Of a DNA stretch of 64,000 nucleotides, positions 30,163 through 40,248 are shown piece by piece (within the stretch, counting starts at the first letter, position 1; every line of letters begins with the position of its first letter). The DNA lies in NCBI GenBank assembly GCA_963576725.1, contig OY755244.1:36654109-36718108 (forward strand), given 5' to 3'. Both the position numbers and the translations under genes were made by a program. The notes under the pieces are model-generated. The model was given only the letters and a program-made list of their open reading frames with translations. It searched no databases and was not told where the DNA came from. Source of the DNA: Azorinus chamasolen. Lineage: Eukaryota > Mollusca > Bivalvia > Cardiida > Solecurtidae.

Positions 30163-30845
30163 AAATAGCTGCTACAGATAAAGGTGCGTACCCAAATTTC
30201 TCCACCAAACCCTATACTGTGACCACTCTTCGAGACAATTCTAAAGAGTGGTCACAGTATAGGGTTTGGTGACAATTCTAAAGAGTGGTAACAGTATAGG
30301 GTTTGGTGACGATTCTCAAGAGTGGTCACGGTACAGGGTTTGGTGACGATTCTCAAGAGTGGTAACAGCATAGGGTTTGGTGACGATTCTAAAGAGTGGT
30401 AACAGTATAGGGTTTGGTGACGATTCTCAAGAGTGGTCACGGTACAGGGTTTGGTGACGATTCTAAAGAGTGGTAACAGTATAGGGTTTGGTGACGATTC
30501 TCAAGAGTGGTCACGGTACAGGGTTTGGTTCTAAAGAGTGGTAACAGCATAGGGTTTGGTGACGATTCTAAAGAGTGGTAACAGTATAGGGTTTGGTGAC
30601 GATTCTCAAGAGTGGTCACGGTACAGGGTTTGGTGACGATTCTCAAGAGTGGTCACGGTATAAGGTTTGGTGACGATTCTAAAGAGTGGTAACAGCATAG
30701 GGTTTGGTGATGAGTCTCAAGAGTGGTCACAGTAAAGGGTTTGGTGACGATTCTAAAGAGTGGTAACAGTATAGAATTTTGTGGAGAAATGAAAGAATTA
30801 TTCTTGAAAAAATGTTTAAATTAACGCATTTTATCTGGACCTCTG
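30163..30845 (-). mobile_element. Family E MITE with one arm expanded into a 37-bp tandem array
   Basis: E left part (ACAGATAAAGGTGCGTACC, CCAAACCCTATACTGTGACC) and right part (GAATTATTCTTGAAAAAATG, TTTATCTGGACCTCTG) bracket about 14-15 units of GTGGTMACRGTAYAGGGTTT plus GGTGACGATTCTMAAGA at 30238-30783. The unit is the E return arm plus the short spacer. One unit is shortened near 30530. Reverse ORFs through it are repeat artefacts. Confidence 0.95.
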
Positions 30846-31179
30846 TTAGCAGATCAAAGTTTGGCAGACTTCATTTTTTAGCAGGCTGTAGGTTAGTATT
30901 GGATCAATCGTAACTACTCGCCGTATTCTGTCAGAGTTCGGAATATAGAAATAGCCGAGTTGTTCCGAGTGAGTATTGAATGTGTGCTGGAAGAGATGGC
31001 ATCAAAAAGGACTCCAGTGCCATTCATCGTAGTTAATAACCTTGGGAAACATTTGTTTACCAATCCAACATATACATGTTCCCAAAAATAAGTCCATACA
31101 TAGTAATAAGATTGATATGGACAAAACCATTTACAGATTTCATTATAAAATCTAAAATAATTTTAATTTATGTTCTGAT
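30846..31179. other. No gene seen
   Basis: Moderate-GC patch at 30880-31040 (gtaactactcgccgtattct) then AT-rich. Short ORFs only; not a family recognised here. Confidence 0.35.
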
Positions 31180-31346
31180 TGAGAAAAAATGCAACTTTCA
31201 AAGGCATAAACCACAGACATAGAAATAGAGATTGAGACAAAAAGTGAAGTCCCTGATCAAACGCCGCCTTGAAAAGGCGGCGTCTGATCTGGGACTGCAC
31301 TATTTGTCGTGGTGCATTTATGCGACATTGGCGGTGAAAGGGTTAA
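31180..31346 (+). mobile_element. Family F MITE, left-truncated
   Basis: GAGATTGAGACAAAAAGTGA, core AGTCCCTGATCAAACGCCG, apex GCCTTGAAAAGGCGG, ends GGCGGTGAAAGGGTTAA. Confidence 0.85.
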
Positions 31347-31360
31347 TAACATGTAGTTGC

Positions 31361-31608
31361 TTAACGCTTTGTCTGTTCTATAGTTATGCTAAATGTCAAT
31401 ACCCGAATATTCATTGACAGAATAGTTATAATAAAATATGGAAGGGGGGTATATTGTAGCAATTTTAGAAACTAAAGAAGCACATCTATAAAATTCCATT
31501 AGCAAACAGAACAGACCTTGATCAGACGGCTCCTGTAGGAGCCGTCTGATCTGGGTATTATCTGTTTGCAAATGCGCGAAAAGGCGTTTGTATGAAGGAA
31601 GGGGTTAA
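31361..31608 (+). mobile_element. Family B2 MITE, full length
   Basis: TTAACGCTTTGTCTGTTCTA; flank CAATACCCGAATATTCATTG; apex GGCTCCTGTAGGAGCC; right end AAGGAAGGGGTTAA. Confidence 0.9.
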
Positions 31609-31742
31609 TGCAGGGAAAAACGTAATTCAGAAAACTCATAAAGGAGCTTTTTGCATATTTTAGTCCTGCATTAAGCTACCACCTGTTTCAAAAATTCAGA
31701 ATTAAACTTCTTTTGAGAGATCGCATAAGATACAGTTTACTG
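31609..31742 (+). mobile_element. Family D element, left half lost
   Basis: GAAAACTCATAAAGGAGCTT, CCTGCATTAAGCTACCACC and a diverged right end ATACAGTTTACTG. Confidence 0.7.
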
Positions 31743-31744
31743 TA

Positions 31745-31948
31745 CAGTAAAACCTCTCTTTAACGGCCATTAAATTGTGTTAATTAGTTGGTATTTAGGA
31801 CATGTGGCTGCGTAAAGCAAGGTGAAAGTAAAACAGAACGCTCCTATAGGAGCGTTCTGTTTTACTTTCACCTTGATTTAAGCAGCCACCTGCGTTCAAC
31901 ACAAAATACTTGATGTAATTTAGTGGCCGTTATAGAGAGGTTTTACTG
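31745..31948 (-). mobile_element. Family D2 MITE, full length
   Basis: CAGTAAAACCTCTCTTTAAC to GAGAGGTTTTACTG, TA flanks. Perfect apex AACGCTCCTATAGGAGCGTT and stem GTGAAAGTAAAACAG. Directly follows a D element, whose final CTGTA supplies the TA. Confidence 0.95.
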
Positions 31949-32227
31949 TATTTGTTAATTATTATCATGAGAAGCTCCTCGGTTTCATTACTCTATAAGA
32001 TAATCTTTCGGTAAATCTAATCATCTTGTTATTGGTTTTGGAGGCTGGTTGACCTTGATACACCGAAGCATGATAACTATGTATTTACATAAGGAATATT
32101 TTCGGCTCATACTGCTTTATGTCTCTCATCGATTTACTGTCATCTTTTGACTGTACCAAGAAATAATATCTAGTGTTGACACCATATGACAAATGTACCA
32201 TGGTCGTTTGTCAAGAGTCCTCAAGAG

Positions 32228-32575
32228 CGTAGCTGAATCCAATTTACTCGCAGTGGCTATAGGGGTTCGGGGACATGTTCCCCCGGGAACATTTAGAATT
32301 GTGTAGTTTTTAAACCATTGTGATAAATAGAGCATTTGCTCCTCTAATATAAGCAAATGCTGTATTTATAACAATGGTTTCAAGAGGTGACGTTTACAGA
32401 GGCGTCAAAAGACGTCAATATGAAGGTCAAATGACAAAACAGAACGTTGATCAAAGTCCACCCCACTTAGACTTCGATATTTGTTGCATTTTAGCCATAA
32501 TAAGGTTTCCACTTTTCAGATTGATGTTACGCACGTGCGTAAGTGCGTATTGCTAGCAACGCCCCTGTCCTTGGT
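32228..32575 (+). repeat. Repeat K copy 1, carrying a family A insert
   Basis: GTAGCTGAATCCAATTTACT .. TGATGTTACGCACGTGCGTA match 55014-55270 in reverse. At 32290-32425 it contains an A element without termini, apex GCTCCTCTAATATAAGC. The A insert occupies the same place in both K copies. Confidence 0.75.
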
Positions 32576-33147
32576 GGTGTTTATATAACAAGCACAATAT
32601 GCTTAAGCAAGGAGAATGTGAGTACTGGGATGATTACATACACGTATTTACTATTTCACTGGATGAAGCAAACCACATTATGTTACCATTTTCACTATGT
32701 TAACTTGCGACAGATAGTTTCAGTACTCTAAAACCAATTTGAAAGAAACGGCATATGTGACAAAATAGAGGTTTTAAAATTCTCTCACGACAGATTGTTC
32801 AGAAAAAGGTTAATATTTAATGGAGCACAGTAGTAGTAAGATTCTTCACAGAACTATACGACACGTTTTTATGTCTTTTAAAAGAAGGTTGCTTCGAAGC
32901 CTAAATTAGAAGAACTTTGTTCTGTATGTCATCACATAATGTGTCATTTTACCCAGAGGTAGAATGATGACAAGACAATGCGATACAAAAAGTTTGTTTC
33001 CGCCTAATTAGAGCCAGTAATTGTGCCATGCCTTTTAGTAAAAATTAAAAACATAATAATTGCATAATGTTTGAGGCTGTAAAGCTTTACAAAAAATATG
33101 GTTTCAATATTTGCAGATGATACGGTTTCATTTTGTCTTTACCACGG
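32576..33147. other. No gene seen
   Basis: AT-rich unclassified sequence. Small ORFs around 32543-32731 lack coding character. Confidence 0.4.
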
Positions 33148-33300
33148 TTAAATCTTATCCCTCATAAAGACACCTTCAGCCGCACTTGTAAACAGAACAG
33201 ACCCAAATCTAATCAGGGTTTGCTCTATTTTCTTTTGAAATAATGTAAATCTGGTTATTTTCATGATGAAAAGTGTAAATAACTATGTTAAAATCAAGAC
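33148..33300 (-). mobile_element. Family B with hairpin deleted
   Basis: TTAAATCTTATCCCTCATAA; AACAGACCCAAATCTAATCA then GGGTTTGCTC, so the inner stem and apex are gone. Confidence 0.75.
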
Positions 33301-33735
33301 TTAACCCTTTCAATGCTGAATATCTAAGAGTGCATTTAATCCTTCGCTCGCTGAATTATAAAATACATGTCTCCTTCTTTACCCATGCCCTGTTTTATAA
33401 TTACATATATCTTCACCGTGTACAAGTATTTCGCTGTGCAATCACTGCTGTGGAGTGCACTGGTTGCACAATCAACTTGTACATAATGCAGACCTCATCT
33501 GGGTCTTTACTATTTACAGGTAGGTATATTGACGTGAATAGCAAGCGAAGGGTTAATAGCCAATCAGTGTTTAACTATAGAGCTCACTCAATATGAACAG
33601 GTTAAACTGGCTAGATGATATAGAATGAGGAACAGTACGCACCTTAATCACATGGATACGCTAAGAGCCTTCTGATCTCGGTGAACACTGTTTGCGAATA
33701 ACAGTGTATGTGTGTCCCGCTTTCAAACGGTTTAT
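33301..33735 (+). mobile_element. Family H MITE with nested C
   Basis: TTAACCCTTTCAATGCTGAA then a C insertion, then GTTTAACTATAGAGCTCACT, core CAGTACGCACC..CTTCTGATCTCGG, ending TTTCAAACGGTTTA. Confidence 0.85.
33336..33556 (-). mobile_element. Family C MITE nested in H, TTAA duplication
   Basis: TTAATCCTTCGCTCGCTG to GCAAGCGAAGGGTTAA. The hairpin is reduced to ATGCAGACCTCATCTGGGTC. Removing it with one TTAA rejoins H as GTGCATTTAATAGCC. Confidence 0.9.
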
Positions 33736-33769
33736 TTTGGACACTTTTAGTCGGAAACCAGCGAAGGGC

Positions 33770-33860
33770 TGATTACCTTTGCAAATGCACGTAGTTTGGA
33801 TCCAAATGAGACACGGAGCTACACGGCAATTCATCGGGAACCAGGCTGATTGAAGCTCTA
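33770..33860 (+). mobile_element. Family G remnant
   Basis: CGTAGTTTGGATCCAAATGA GACACGGAGC..GGCAATTCATCGGGAACC with a broken apex. Confidence 0.55.
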
Positions 33861-33912
33861 GTGATGCATATTTGAAGACACATTGCTCATATTTTTTTTG
33901 TATGTTGTAAAC

Positions 33913-34105
33913 CAGAGGTGCAGATAAGATGCATAAATTTAAATATTTTCAAAAGGAACTCCTTTACTTCTCCACCAATCCCTATATTGTGACCACTCTT
34001 TAGAATCGTCTCTTCGAGACGATACTAAAGAGTAGTCACAGTGTAGGGTTTGGTGGGAAAATGACGATTTTAGTATTTGGGTACGCACCTTTATCAGTAG
34101 CTCCG
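33913..34105 (+). mobile_element. Family E MITE with GTTGTAAAC target duplication
   Basis: CAGAGGTGCAGATAAGATGC to CACCTTTATCAGTAGCTCCG, flanked by GTTGTAAAC at 33904-33912 and 34106-34114. Stem CTATATTGTGACCACTC, centre CGTCTCTTCGAGACG. The best-preserved E ends in the window; the CAGAG ends suggest a hAT-like element (8-bp TSD expected; 9 matching bases seen). Confidence 0.95.
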
Positions 34106-34682
34106 GTTGTAAACGATGTGGGTGAATGCAACTTTGCGCACACTAACATTTGCTCATGATCTTAAAGGTACAACCTTGAGACAATTGCAGACATCACTCT
34201 TATTTAAACCATTGATATTCACAAAGTTTAAACCAATGAGCAAATATCGTCATTCATCTGATTTAGTTGCAACTCCAATTTACTAACAATCACTCTAGGA
34301 AACACAAGAGAGCCTCGTTGCGTGCGGAAATAGGATTAAAACTGCCATTCGTAATTTGATTTATAATTTAAACCTGATGTCCCACACTTTGTGTTATTCC
34401 CGTATTATCTTACGGAAGATAATATAGACGTTGACGAGATGGCAAGCTATTGATTTACTGTTTTCGGGGTTGTTGTCAACGCTGTAGATAACTAGAAGAG
34501 AATCCTGAACATTCTCAGCGCTCTGTTCTCATGTGAATAAATAAGCATGAAGGATGTTTCAACTTTGGTGCTTTTCACAAGATGGATGCTCATTGTAAAT
34601 AGAATAAGGGTATAATTACTGAACTGTCAGTTGAAGCGTACCCATGTGTCATGAGCTATTATTTCTCAGCCAAACTCTGTCT
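34106..34682. other. No gene seen
   Basis: Unclassified. Contains ttatcttacggaagataat near 34409, a short perfect hairpin. Confidence 0.35.
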
Positions 34683-34735
34683 TGTTGGTACTCATTAGAA
34701 TTGCCTCAGAAAGGCGAATCTAATGAGTACCAACA
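34683..34735. repeat. Short inverted repeat
   Basis: TTGGTACTCATTAGAATTGC pairs with GCGAATCTAATGAGTACCAA around CTCAGAAAG. Inner words (ATTAGAAT) recall the E2 stem at 52.68 kb. Confidence 0.7.
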
Positions 34736-34745
34736 ATATACGTAT

Positions 34746-34937
34746 AGTGGAACCCCTCTATTGCGACCACTTAATGAATAAACATAGCTGTCTTTATAAG
34801 CAGGTGGTTGCTTAACGCAGGACAAAGGTAATGCAGAAAGCTTTCTGCATTACTTTTGTCCTGCATTAAGCTACCACCTGCGTCTAGCATCCAGAATTAT
34901 ACCTCTTTTAGGTGGTCGCATTAGCGAGGTTTGTACA
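34746..34937 (+). mobile_element. Family D MITE with apex removed
   Basis: TAGTGGAACCCCTCTATTGC to GCGAGGTTTGTACATG. The hairpin reads AATGCAGAAAGCTTTCTGCATT: exactly the 12 bases CTCCTATAGGAG are missing and the dyad is still perfect. Confidence 0.9.
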
Positions 34938-35017
34938 TGTAGGGTGTTGTTGGGAAATGCAGAAAATATATTTTCCAAAATTCCAAGCAAAAATTACGCC
35001 TCCTATGTAAAGCTCTG

Positions 35018-35222
35018 CAGAACAACAGATAAAGGTGCATACTCAAATGCTAAAAGCATTTTCTTTCTCTGCCAAACCCTATGTTGTGACCACTCTCTAG
35101 AATCGTCTCGAAGAGTCAATTCTTAAGAGTGGTCACAGCATAGGGTTTAGTGGGCAAACAAAGAAGTTATTTTTGAAAATGTTTTCAATGCAAACTGTTT
35201 GCATCTTATCTGGGCCTCTGTC
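35018..35222 (-). mobile_element. Family E MITE
   Basis: AACAGATAAAGGTGCATACT to CTTATCTGGGCCTCTG. Arms CCCTATGTTGTGACCACTCT and AGAGTGGTCACAGCATAGGG, centre CGTCTCGAAGAGTC. Confidence 0.9.
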
Positions 35223-35274
35223 TTTTAACATGAAAGATGTGCATTGTTAAACGAATATGTACTAGTGTCCATTT

Positions 35275-35502
35275 TTAACCCATTACCTCACACACTATTT
35301 TTAGAAACAACCTCTTTGAATAAATCTACCGAAAAGGAGCATAACTAGAGAAAATGAATATTTTAGAATTTTGAAGTTCGAAACCATTGTGATAAATAGA
35401 CCATTTGCTCCTATTGGAGCAAATGCTCTATTTATCACAATGGTTTCAAAAGGTGAATTTTACGGAGTCGTCAAAAGTCGTCAATATGAGGGAATGGGTT
35501 AA
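35275..35502 (+). mobile_element. Family A MITE, full length
   Basis: TTAACCCATTACCTCACACA to GAGGGAATGGGTTAA; apex GCTCCTATTGGAGC. Confidence 0.95.
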
Positions 35503-35641
35503 TAGAGATAAAGACAAACTGTGTTTCATATTTTCAACTCAAATTAATTATTATAGAACCTGCCTTGCTAGCAAAAGTAGATTCGCTCTAGATAGTGATA
35601 TGGAGAAGTCCATTACATGTATGGGTTAAACGAACTTAGTT

Positions 35642-35855
35642 TTAAGGTGTCTCCTAAAGCCTTTATTCATTATATGCGGATTTTCCCGCCTTTGCGAATA
35701 GAGTAGACTCCTATAGGAGTCTCCTGACCAGGGTCTGCTCTGTTTGCATGTGGAATAATATTAATCGGTTTCTACAGTAACAGCCGTGGTAACACAACTT
35801 TCCATGATGCTATTTATAAACTTCAGTTAATATTCATGCATCCATTATTTCTTAA
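35642..35855 (-). mobile_element. Family B MITE lacking one arm
   Basis: GAGTAGAC joins TCCTATAGGAG directly, then TCTCCTGACCAGGGTCTGC. The rejoining produced a new 18-bp palindrome AGACTCCTATAGGAGTCT. Ends in TTAA 35852. Confidence 0.85.
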
Positions 35856-36101
35856 CCATTTCCCTGTTTTATATTTATTCCAAATTTCAATACCTCCTGA
35901 ATATTCATTAACAAAAAAGTTATAAAGAAATATGAAAGGTGCAACATTGTAGACATTTTAGAAGGCAAAGAAACTGATATATCAAATTCTATTAGCAAAC
36001 AGGACAGACCCTGATCAGACGGCTCCTCTAGGAGCCGTCAGAGCTGGGTCTGCTCTGTTTGCAAATGCGTGAAAACACGTTCATATGAGGGAAAGGGTTA
36101 A
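35852..36101 (+). mobile_element. Family B2 MITE, full length
   Basis: Shares TTAA with the previous B. TTAACCATTTCCCTGTTTTA; apex GGCTCCTCTAGGAGCC; right end TATGAGGGAAAGGGTTAA. Confidence 0.95.
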
Positions 36102-36165
36102 TGAATAATTACGAGGTAAAGGGTCAAATATAAACGCACTACATGTTTGAGCTTTTCGAGTTCAT

Positions 36166-36393
36166 TTAACCCTTTACTCCATGAATATTCATGTAAGAAA
36201 GAATAACGTCATTAATATTATTATTATTAAAAATATTAATTTGTAATAATAGCACATTGACACATGACGTTTTAGCTATGTCAGAAACTATAGAATCATA
36301 TCTATATTATATCATAAGCATAGGAGCCGTCTGATCTGGGTTTACTCTGTTTTCAAAGGCGTAGAAAAGCGTATTCATGGAGTAAAGGGTTAA
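36166..36393 (+). mobile_element. Family B MITE lacking one arm
   Basis: Left flank complete to ATATCATAAGCA, then TAGGAGCCGTCTGATCTGGG: the left arm is deleted from its base to the apex. Both TTAA ends intact. Confidence 0.9.
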
Positions 36394-36703
36394 TGCTAAT
36401 CATGAAATGAAAGTTTCAAGTATAAATAGTTCGTGTTGGTATCTGGTATTTTATCATTACTGATCAAATATTGCAAGACTTCGAAGTCTTTACAAAATTA
36501 GTTTGTGGGAAAATTACAGCGTTCAAGTCTGAATAATGCATGTTTTGTCTGCCGAAATAAAACTGAACGTGTCATAATATTAGATTTGTATACACTCACC
36601 ATTCTTATGTCAATTAAATATTTATACCATTGTACATTGGCCCATTGTGTATGCTGTTGTTTATGATATCATAATAACTATATCATTAAACTAAATTGAC
36701 CTT

Positions 36704-36922
36704 TTAACACATTGCCCCCCCCCCCCTCCCCTTAGGTGGCGCATTTTTTGCGCCTCTATAAAATTCACATTGTGAAACCATTGTGATAATGCTCTATTTA
36801 TCACAGTGGTTTCAAATTACAAAATTCTAAAAAAAAATCCCTTTCTCTAGTTAATGCTCCTTTTCGGTAGATTAATTCAAAAAGGTTGGATCTAAAAATA
36901 GCATATGAGGTAATGAGTTCAA
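36704..36922 (-). mobile_element. Family A MITE with poly-C and short hairpin
   Basis: TTAACACATTGCCCCCC left with a 13-14 base C run; hairpin reduced to GTGATAATGCTCTATTTATC; right end TGAGGTAATGAGTTCAA. Confidence 0.85.
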
Positions 36923-37060
36923 AGCGATGTAAACACAGATCAGAGTAGTGTTTGCCTGATCAGATCCTACACTATTTGCCATTCAAAATCATCTAACAAG
37001 TATTTCATACCGAATTGACTCTATAGTTAAACAATGGTGGGTTATTCCACTCTGAGTCTT
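36923..37060 (-). mobile_element. Family H MITE cut by C
   Basis: Core GATCAGAGTAGTG..CCTGATCAGATCCTACAC, then GAATTGACTCTATAGTTAAA and GGTTATTCCACTCTGAG, stopping at the C element. Confidence 0.75.
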
Positions 37061-37312
37061 AACCCTTCGCTTGCTATTCACGTCAATATACCTACCTGTA
37101 AATAGTGAATACCCAGATGAGACAGCTCCTGCAGGAGCTGTCTCATCAGGGTCTGCACTATTTACAATTTCATTGTGCAACCAGTGCACTCTACAGCAGT
37201 TATTGCACAGCGAAATACTTGTACACAGTGAAGATATAATTATGTTATTATACAACAGGGCATGGGTAAAGAAGGAGAAATGTATTTTAAAATTCAGCAA
37301 GCGAAGGGTTAA
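37059..37312 (+). mobile_element. Family C MITE, full length, in H
   Basis: TTAACCCTTCGCTTGCTATT to CAAGCGAAGGGTTAA; perfect apex CAGCTCCTGCAGGAGCTG; mismatched A pair either side of GATGAGACA. Opposing small ORFs across it are by-products of the palindrome. Confidence 0.95.
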
Positions 37313-38035
37313 TGTTTGTGAATACAAAGGAATTGTATACGTCAAACTGTATCTCTGATAAAGCATGTGGCAATAACGAGTCAGTTTTTGCGTTTATTCT
37401 AAGGAAATAAGACAAAGGGTGGTTCTAACATATCTTATTTTCCTGGAATGAATATTTGATCATTGTTTTACAGATAAGCAGTGTTACAGCCCAGTTTTCT
37501 GTCAAGTCGCAAACATGTTTATGTCATCTAGTTATTTTGCCTTGTCAGGTCTTCCTAAATGAATACTTTAATGACGTATGTCTAGTGGTTTGAACGAACT
37601 AAAGTGTAATGAATAATACATTGGCGACAGAAAACACAGTAGGTTGTGCTTGTAAATTGATATTTATATTAAAATCAATAAACAACACAATATTTACGGA
37701 CTTTTCTCAGCTGCATGATATTTATTAGGTATGCTTACCATGCTTACTAAGCACCAACGAGTCTGTTTGTCTTACACTTGACAACAGTTTTAACACATTA
37801 GAGGTACAGTTCCTACTTATAACGCGTTTTAAAAAATAAAACATACATAAATCATTTGTTTATATGCTGAAAAGAAATATATCGCAACAGAACCGAACGA
37901 AAACACGCCGAAGATGACAAAACTTTCAAATGCATATCGAAGATTCGGTGTATTCGCCGAAGTATTAGTGTTCATTCGTTTTAACGTTTCGTTTCATAAC
38001 TGTACGAAATCGGTCGATATTATTTTATTCTATGT
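37313..38035. other. No gene seen
   Basis: Unclassified AT-rich sequence. 37870-37960 has cgccgaagatgacaaaact and attcggtgtattcgccgaag, a small internal inverted pair. Confidence 0.4.
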
Positions 38036-38243
38036 GTATTACAAGTCTCATTCATGAACAAAATAATTATAATGAAATATGGAAGGTGTAACATTGTATC
38101 CATTTTAGAAAGTAAAGAAACAGATCTATCAAATTCCATAAGCAAACAGAGCAAATAAGCAAAACTCCTATAGGAGCCGTCTGATCTGGGTCTACTCTGT
38201 TTGCAGATGCGTGAAAACACGTTTATATGAGGGAAAGGGTTAA
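38036..38243 (+). mobile_element. Family B2 MITE, left-truncated
   Basis: CAAAATAATTATAATGAAAT flank; left arm replaced by AAATAAGCAAAA before CTCCTATAGGAGCCG; right end TATGAGGGAAAGGGTTAA. Confidence 0.85.
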
Positions 38244-38262
38244 CAAAAACAACAAATATATA

Positions 38263-38925
38263 TACGAGGGTTGTTCGAAAAGTATTGTGTATTGCTGTCT
38301 GAGACCTTATAAACTAATGGAAACATTCATGTTTCATATCTTATTCTCAAGATACTCTCCGTGGTGTGAAATGCATATTTTTGGTCAATGGATTCATTGC
38401 AGGAAATGTCACCACAGTCTGATTTTGGTAAACTACGGAAGTACGAATCGAGAACTTATGGCGGTCGACTTCTAACACCAAAAAGGAAGTTTTTCAGCTT
38501 TGGAAACGCAAAGAAGTGCTATATCTAGGGAATACGATGGGTGTAGCATAGTTATTCTTACTATACTGGAGGTTTGCGATGGAGCATAATCATGCAACAG
38601 TCAAATATGCTTGAAGCCGCTGACACAGCGACCTTTCTGGTATTACCTCTTTATTTTCTTTAGAGATAACAACACAGTTGTACCTACCAGTCAAACAAAC
38701 CCCTTTTACTGGAATCTGTACTGCTATACCTTCACTAGAATGATATTGCATACACAACTTTCTTTGCACTCAAAATGCGTTTTGCAGTTACTGGCTTTTG
38801 GCTGTGTTTGGTTGCCTCATACTTTGTTGCTAACCTTTCTCACAGGTTCAAAGTAATTAACCCAGGTTTCATCACCCGTAACAACAATTGAAGGATGGTT
38901 GGGTTCCTAGATTACGTATAGGTGA
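38263..38925 (-). pseudogene. Mariner-family transposase remnant with one terminal repeat
   Basis: Minus-strand translation gives, in order, IVVTGDETWVNYFEPVRK (first catalytic Asp region, about 38895-38842), LLHDYAPSQTSSIV (second Asp, near 38598), MLHPSYSLDIALL (third-Asp region, near 38545) and CISHHGEYLE before a stop near 38334. These match the mariner DD34D catalytic core and C-terminus. Several in-frame stops interrupt it and the N-terminal half is absent, so it is dead. The end at 38264 reads ACGAGGGTTGTTCGAAAAGT preceded by TATA, a mariner-like TIR; the other TIR is missing because a family E element follows. The only recognisable transposase in the window; it would not be expected to serve the TTAA or pogo-like MITEs. 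Confidence 0.85.
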
Positions 38926-38931
38926 GCAAAG

Positions 38932-39130
38932 CTACAGATAACGGTGCATACTGAAATACTAAAATCGCCATTTCTCCACCAAATCCTATACATGTAGTGT
39001 GACCACTCTTTAGAATCGTCTCGTCTTCGAGGCGATTCTAAAGAGTGGTCACAATATAAGGTTTGGTGGAGAAATAAAGAAGTTATACTCTTTGAAAATA
39101 CTTTAATTTACGCATCTTATGTGGAACTCT
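38932..39130 (-). mobile_element. Family E MITE
   Basis: GCTACAGATAACGGTGCATA to CTTATGTGGAACTCTG; centre CGTCTCGTCTTCGAGGCG; near-perfect arms ACCACTCTTTAGAATCG and CGATTCTAAAGAGTGGT. Confidence 0.9.
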
Positions 39131-39296
39131 GGGCGAGATTACTGTAAATGAAGAAAAGTAAATGTGTTAAAACAACACTAAATTGGCATATACATGTGAA
39201 GAACCTTTCTAATGTGTGTTGATTCCCCCTTGACAAACGTTTCTCTATCGTTGTGTAGAGATAAAACCGTTTCTTTTGCAAAGCTGTTTTGCAATG

Positions 39297-39475
39297 TGTA
39301 TACACAGATACTAAACTCGTCATTTCTCCACGAAACCCTATGTTGTGACCACTCTTTACAATCGTCTCGAAGAGACGATTCTAAAGAGTGGTCACAACAA
39401 AGGGTTTGGTGGAGGAAAAAAGAAGTTATTCTTGAAAATGTTTTAATTTACGCATCTTATCTGGAGCTCTATAAG
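39297..39475 (-). mobile_element. Family E MITE
   Basis: ACACAGATACTAAACTCGTC to CTTATCTGGAGCTCTA; centre CGTCTCGAAGAGACG perfect. Confidence 0.9.
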
Positions 39476-39479
39476 TCCC

Positions 39480-39692
39480 ACTTCACGCCTTTGAAAATAG
39501 AGTAGACCAAGGTCTAAAGAACCTGTAGAAGCTGTCTGATTGCCTGATCTGTTTCCTTATATGTTTTGATACTCTATTATTTGCCAAGGCAATATATTTA
39601 GTTGAATTAGATTATGTTTTATATAAGAATTAATTAATATTTATAATGGAACGCGTCCTGCATAACTATTCTTGAACAGGAAAATGGTTAAA
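39480..39692 (-). mobile_element. Family B2 MITE, decayed
   Basis: CTTCACGCCTTTGAAAATAG, GTAGACCAAGGTCTAAAGAA (new small dyad), AGCTGTCTGATTGCCTGATC; ends GAACAGGAAAATGGTTAA. Confidence 0.7.
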
Positions 39693-39774
39693 TATAGCAA
39701 ATATACGATACAATATATTACCCGACATCTACAAGTTTGTGTATCAAGTTTCAATACTAAACCTTTATCCCCTC

Positions 39775-40030
39775 TTAACCCTTTTACTACATGAATATTT
39801 ATGTAAGAAATAATGACGTCATGAATATTGATTAGATTAATTGCTGTAATAGTACATGGGCACAGGACTTTTTGGCCACAGCAGAAACTGTAGAACCATA
39901 TCTTTATTATATCATAAGCAAACAGAACATACCCTGATCAGGCGATTCCTACAGGAGCCGTCTGATCTGGCTCTGCTATGTTTGCAAATGCGTAGAATGG
40001 TGTAATGTAATTATGGAGGAAAGGCTTAAA
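39775..40030 (+). mobile_element. Family B MITE, full length
   Basis: TTAACCCTTTTACTACATGA; core CCTGATCAGGCGATTCC, apex TACAGGAGCCG; right end GGAGGAAAGGCTTAA. Confidence 0.9.
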
Positions 40031-40248
40031 AGTTAAAACATTAAAGCGTCATTTCTTCTCCAACCAACATCCGATTATTTCACTTGCTGCTTACTCACTG
40101 CAAAACCTCCAACTAATCCTAACTTTTCCATGTCAATTAAATGGCAATAAATTGTGTTATTGTAACGAATTTTTATTCTTGCTAAAAGTCTTCCTGCCAG
40201 CAGATTTGTTGATGACGTCTCCTGTGGATTCTTTACGTTTAGCCTGCT

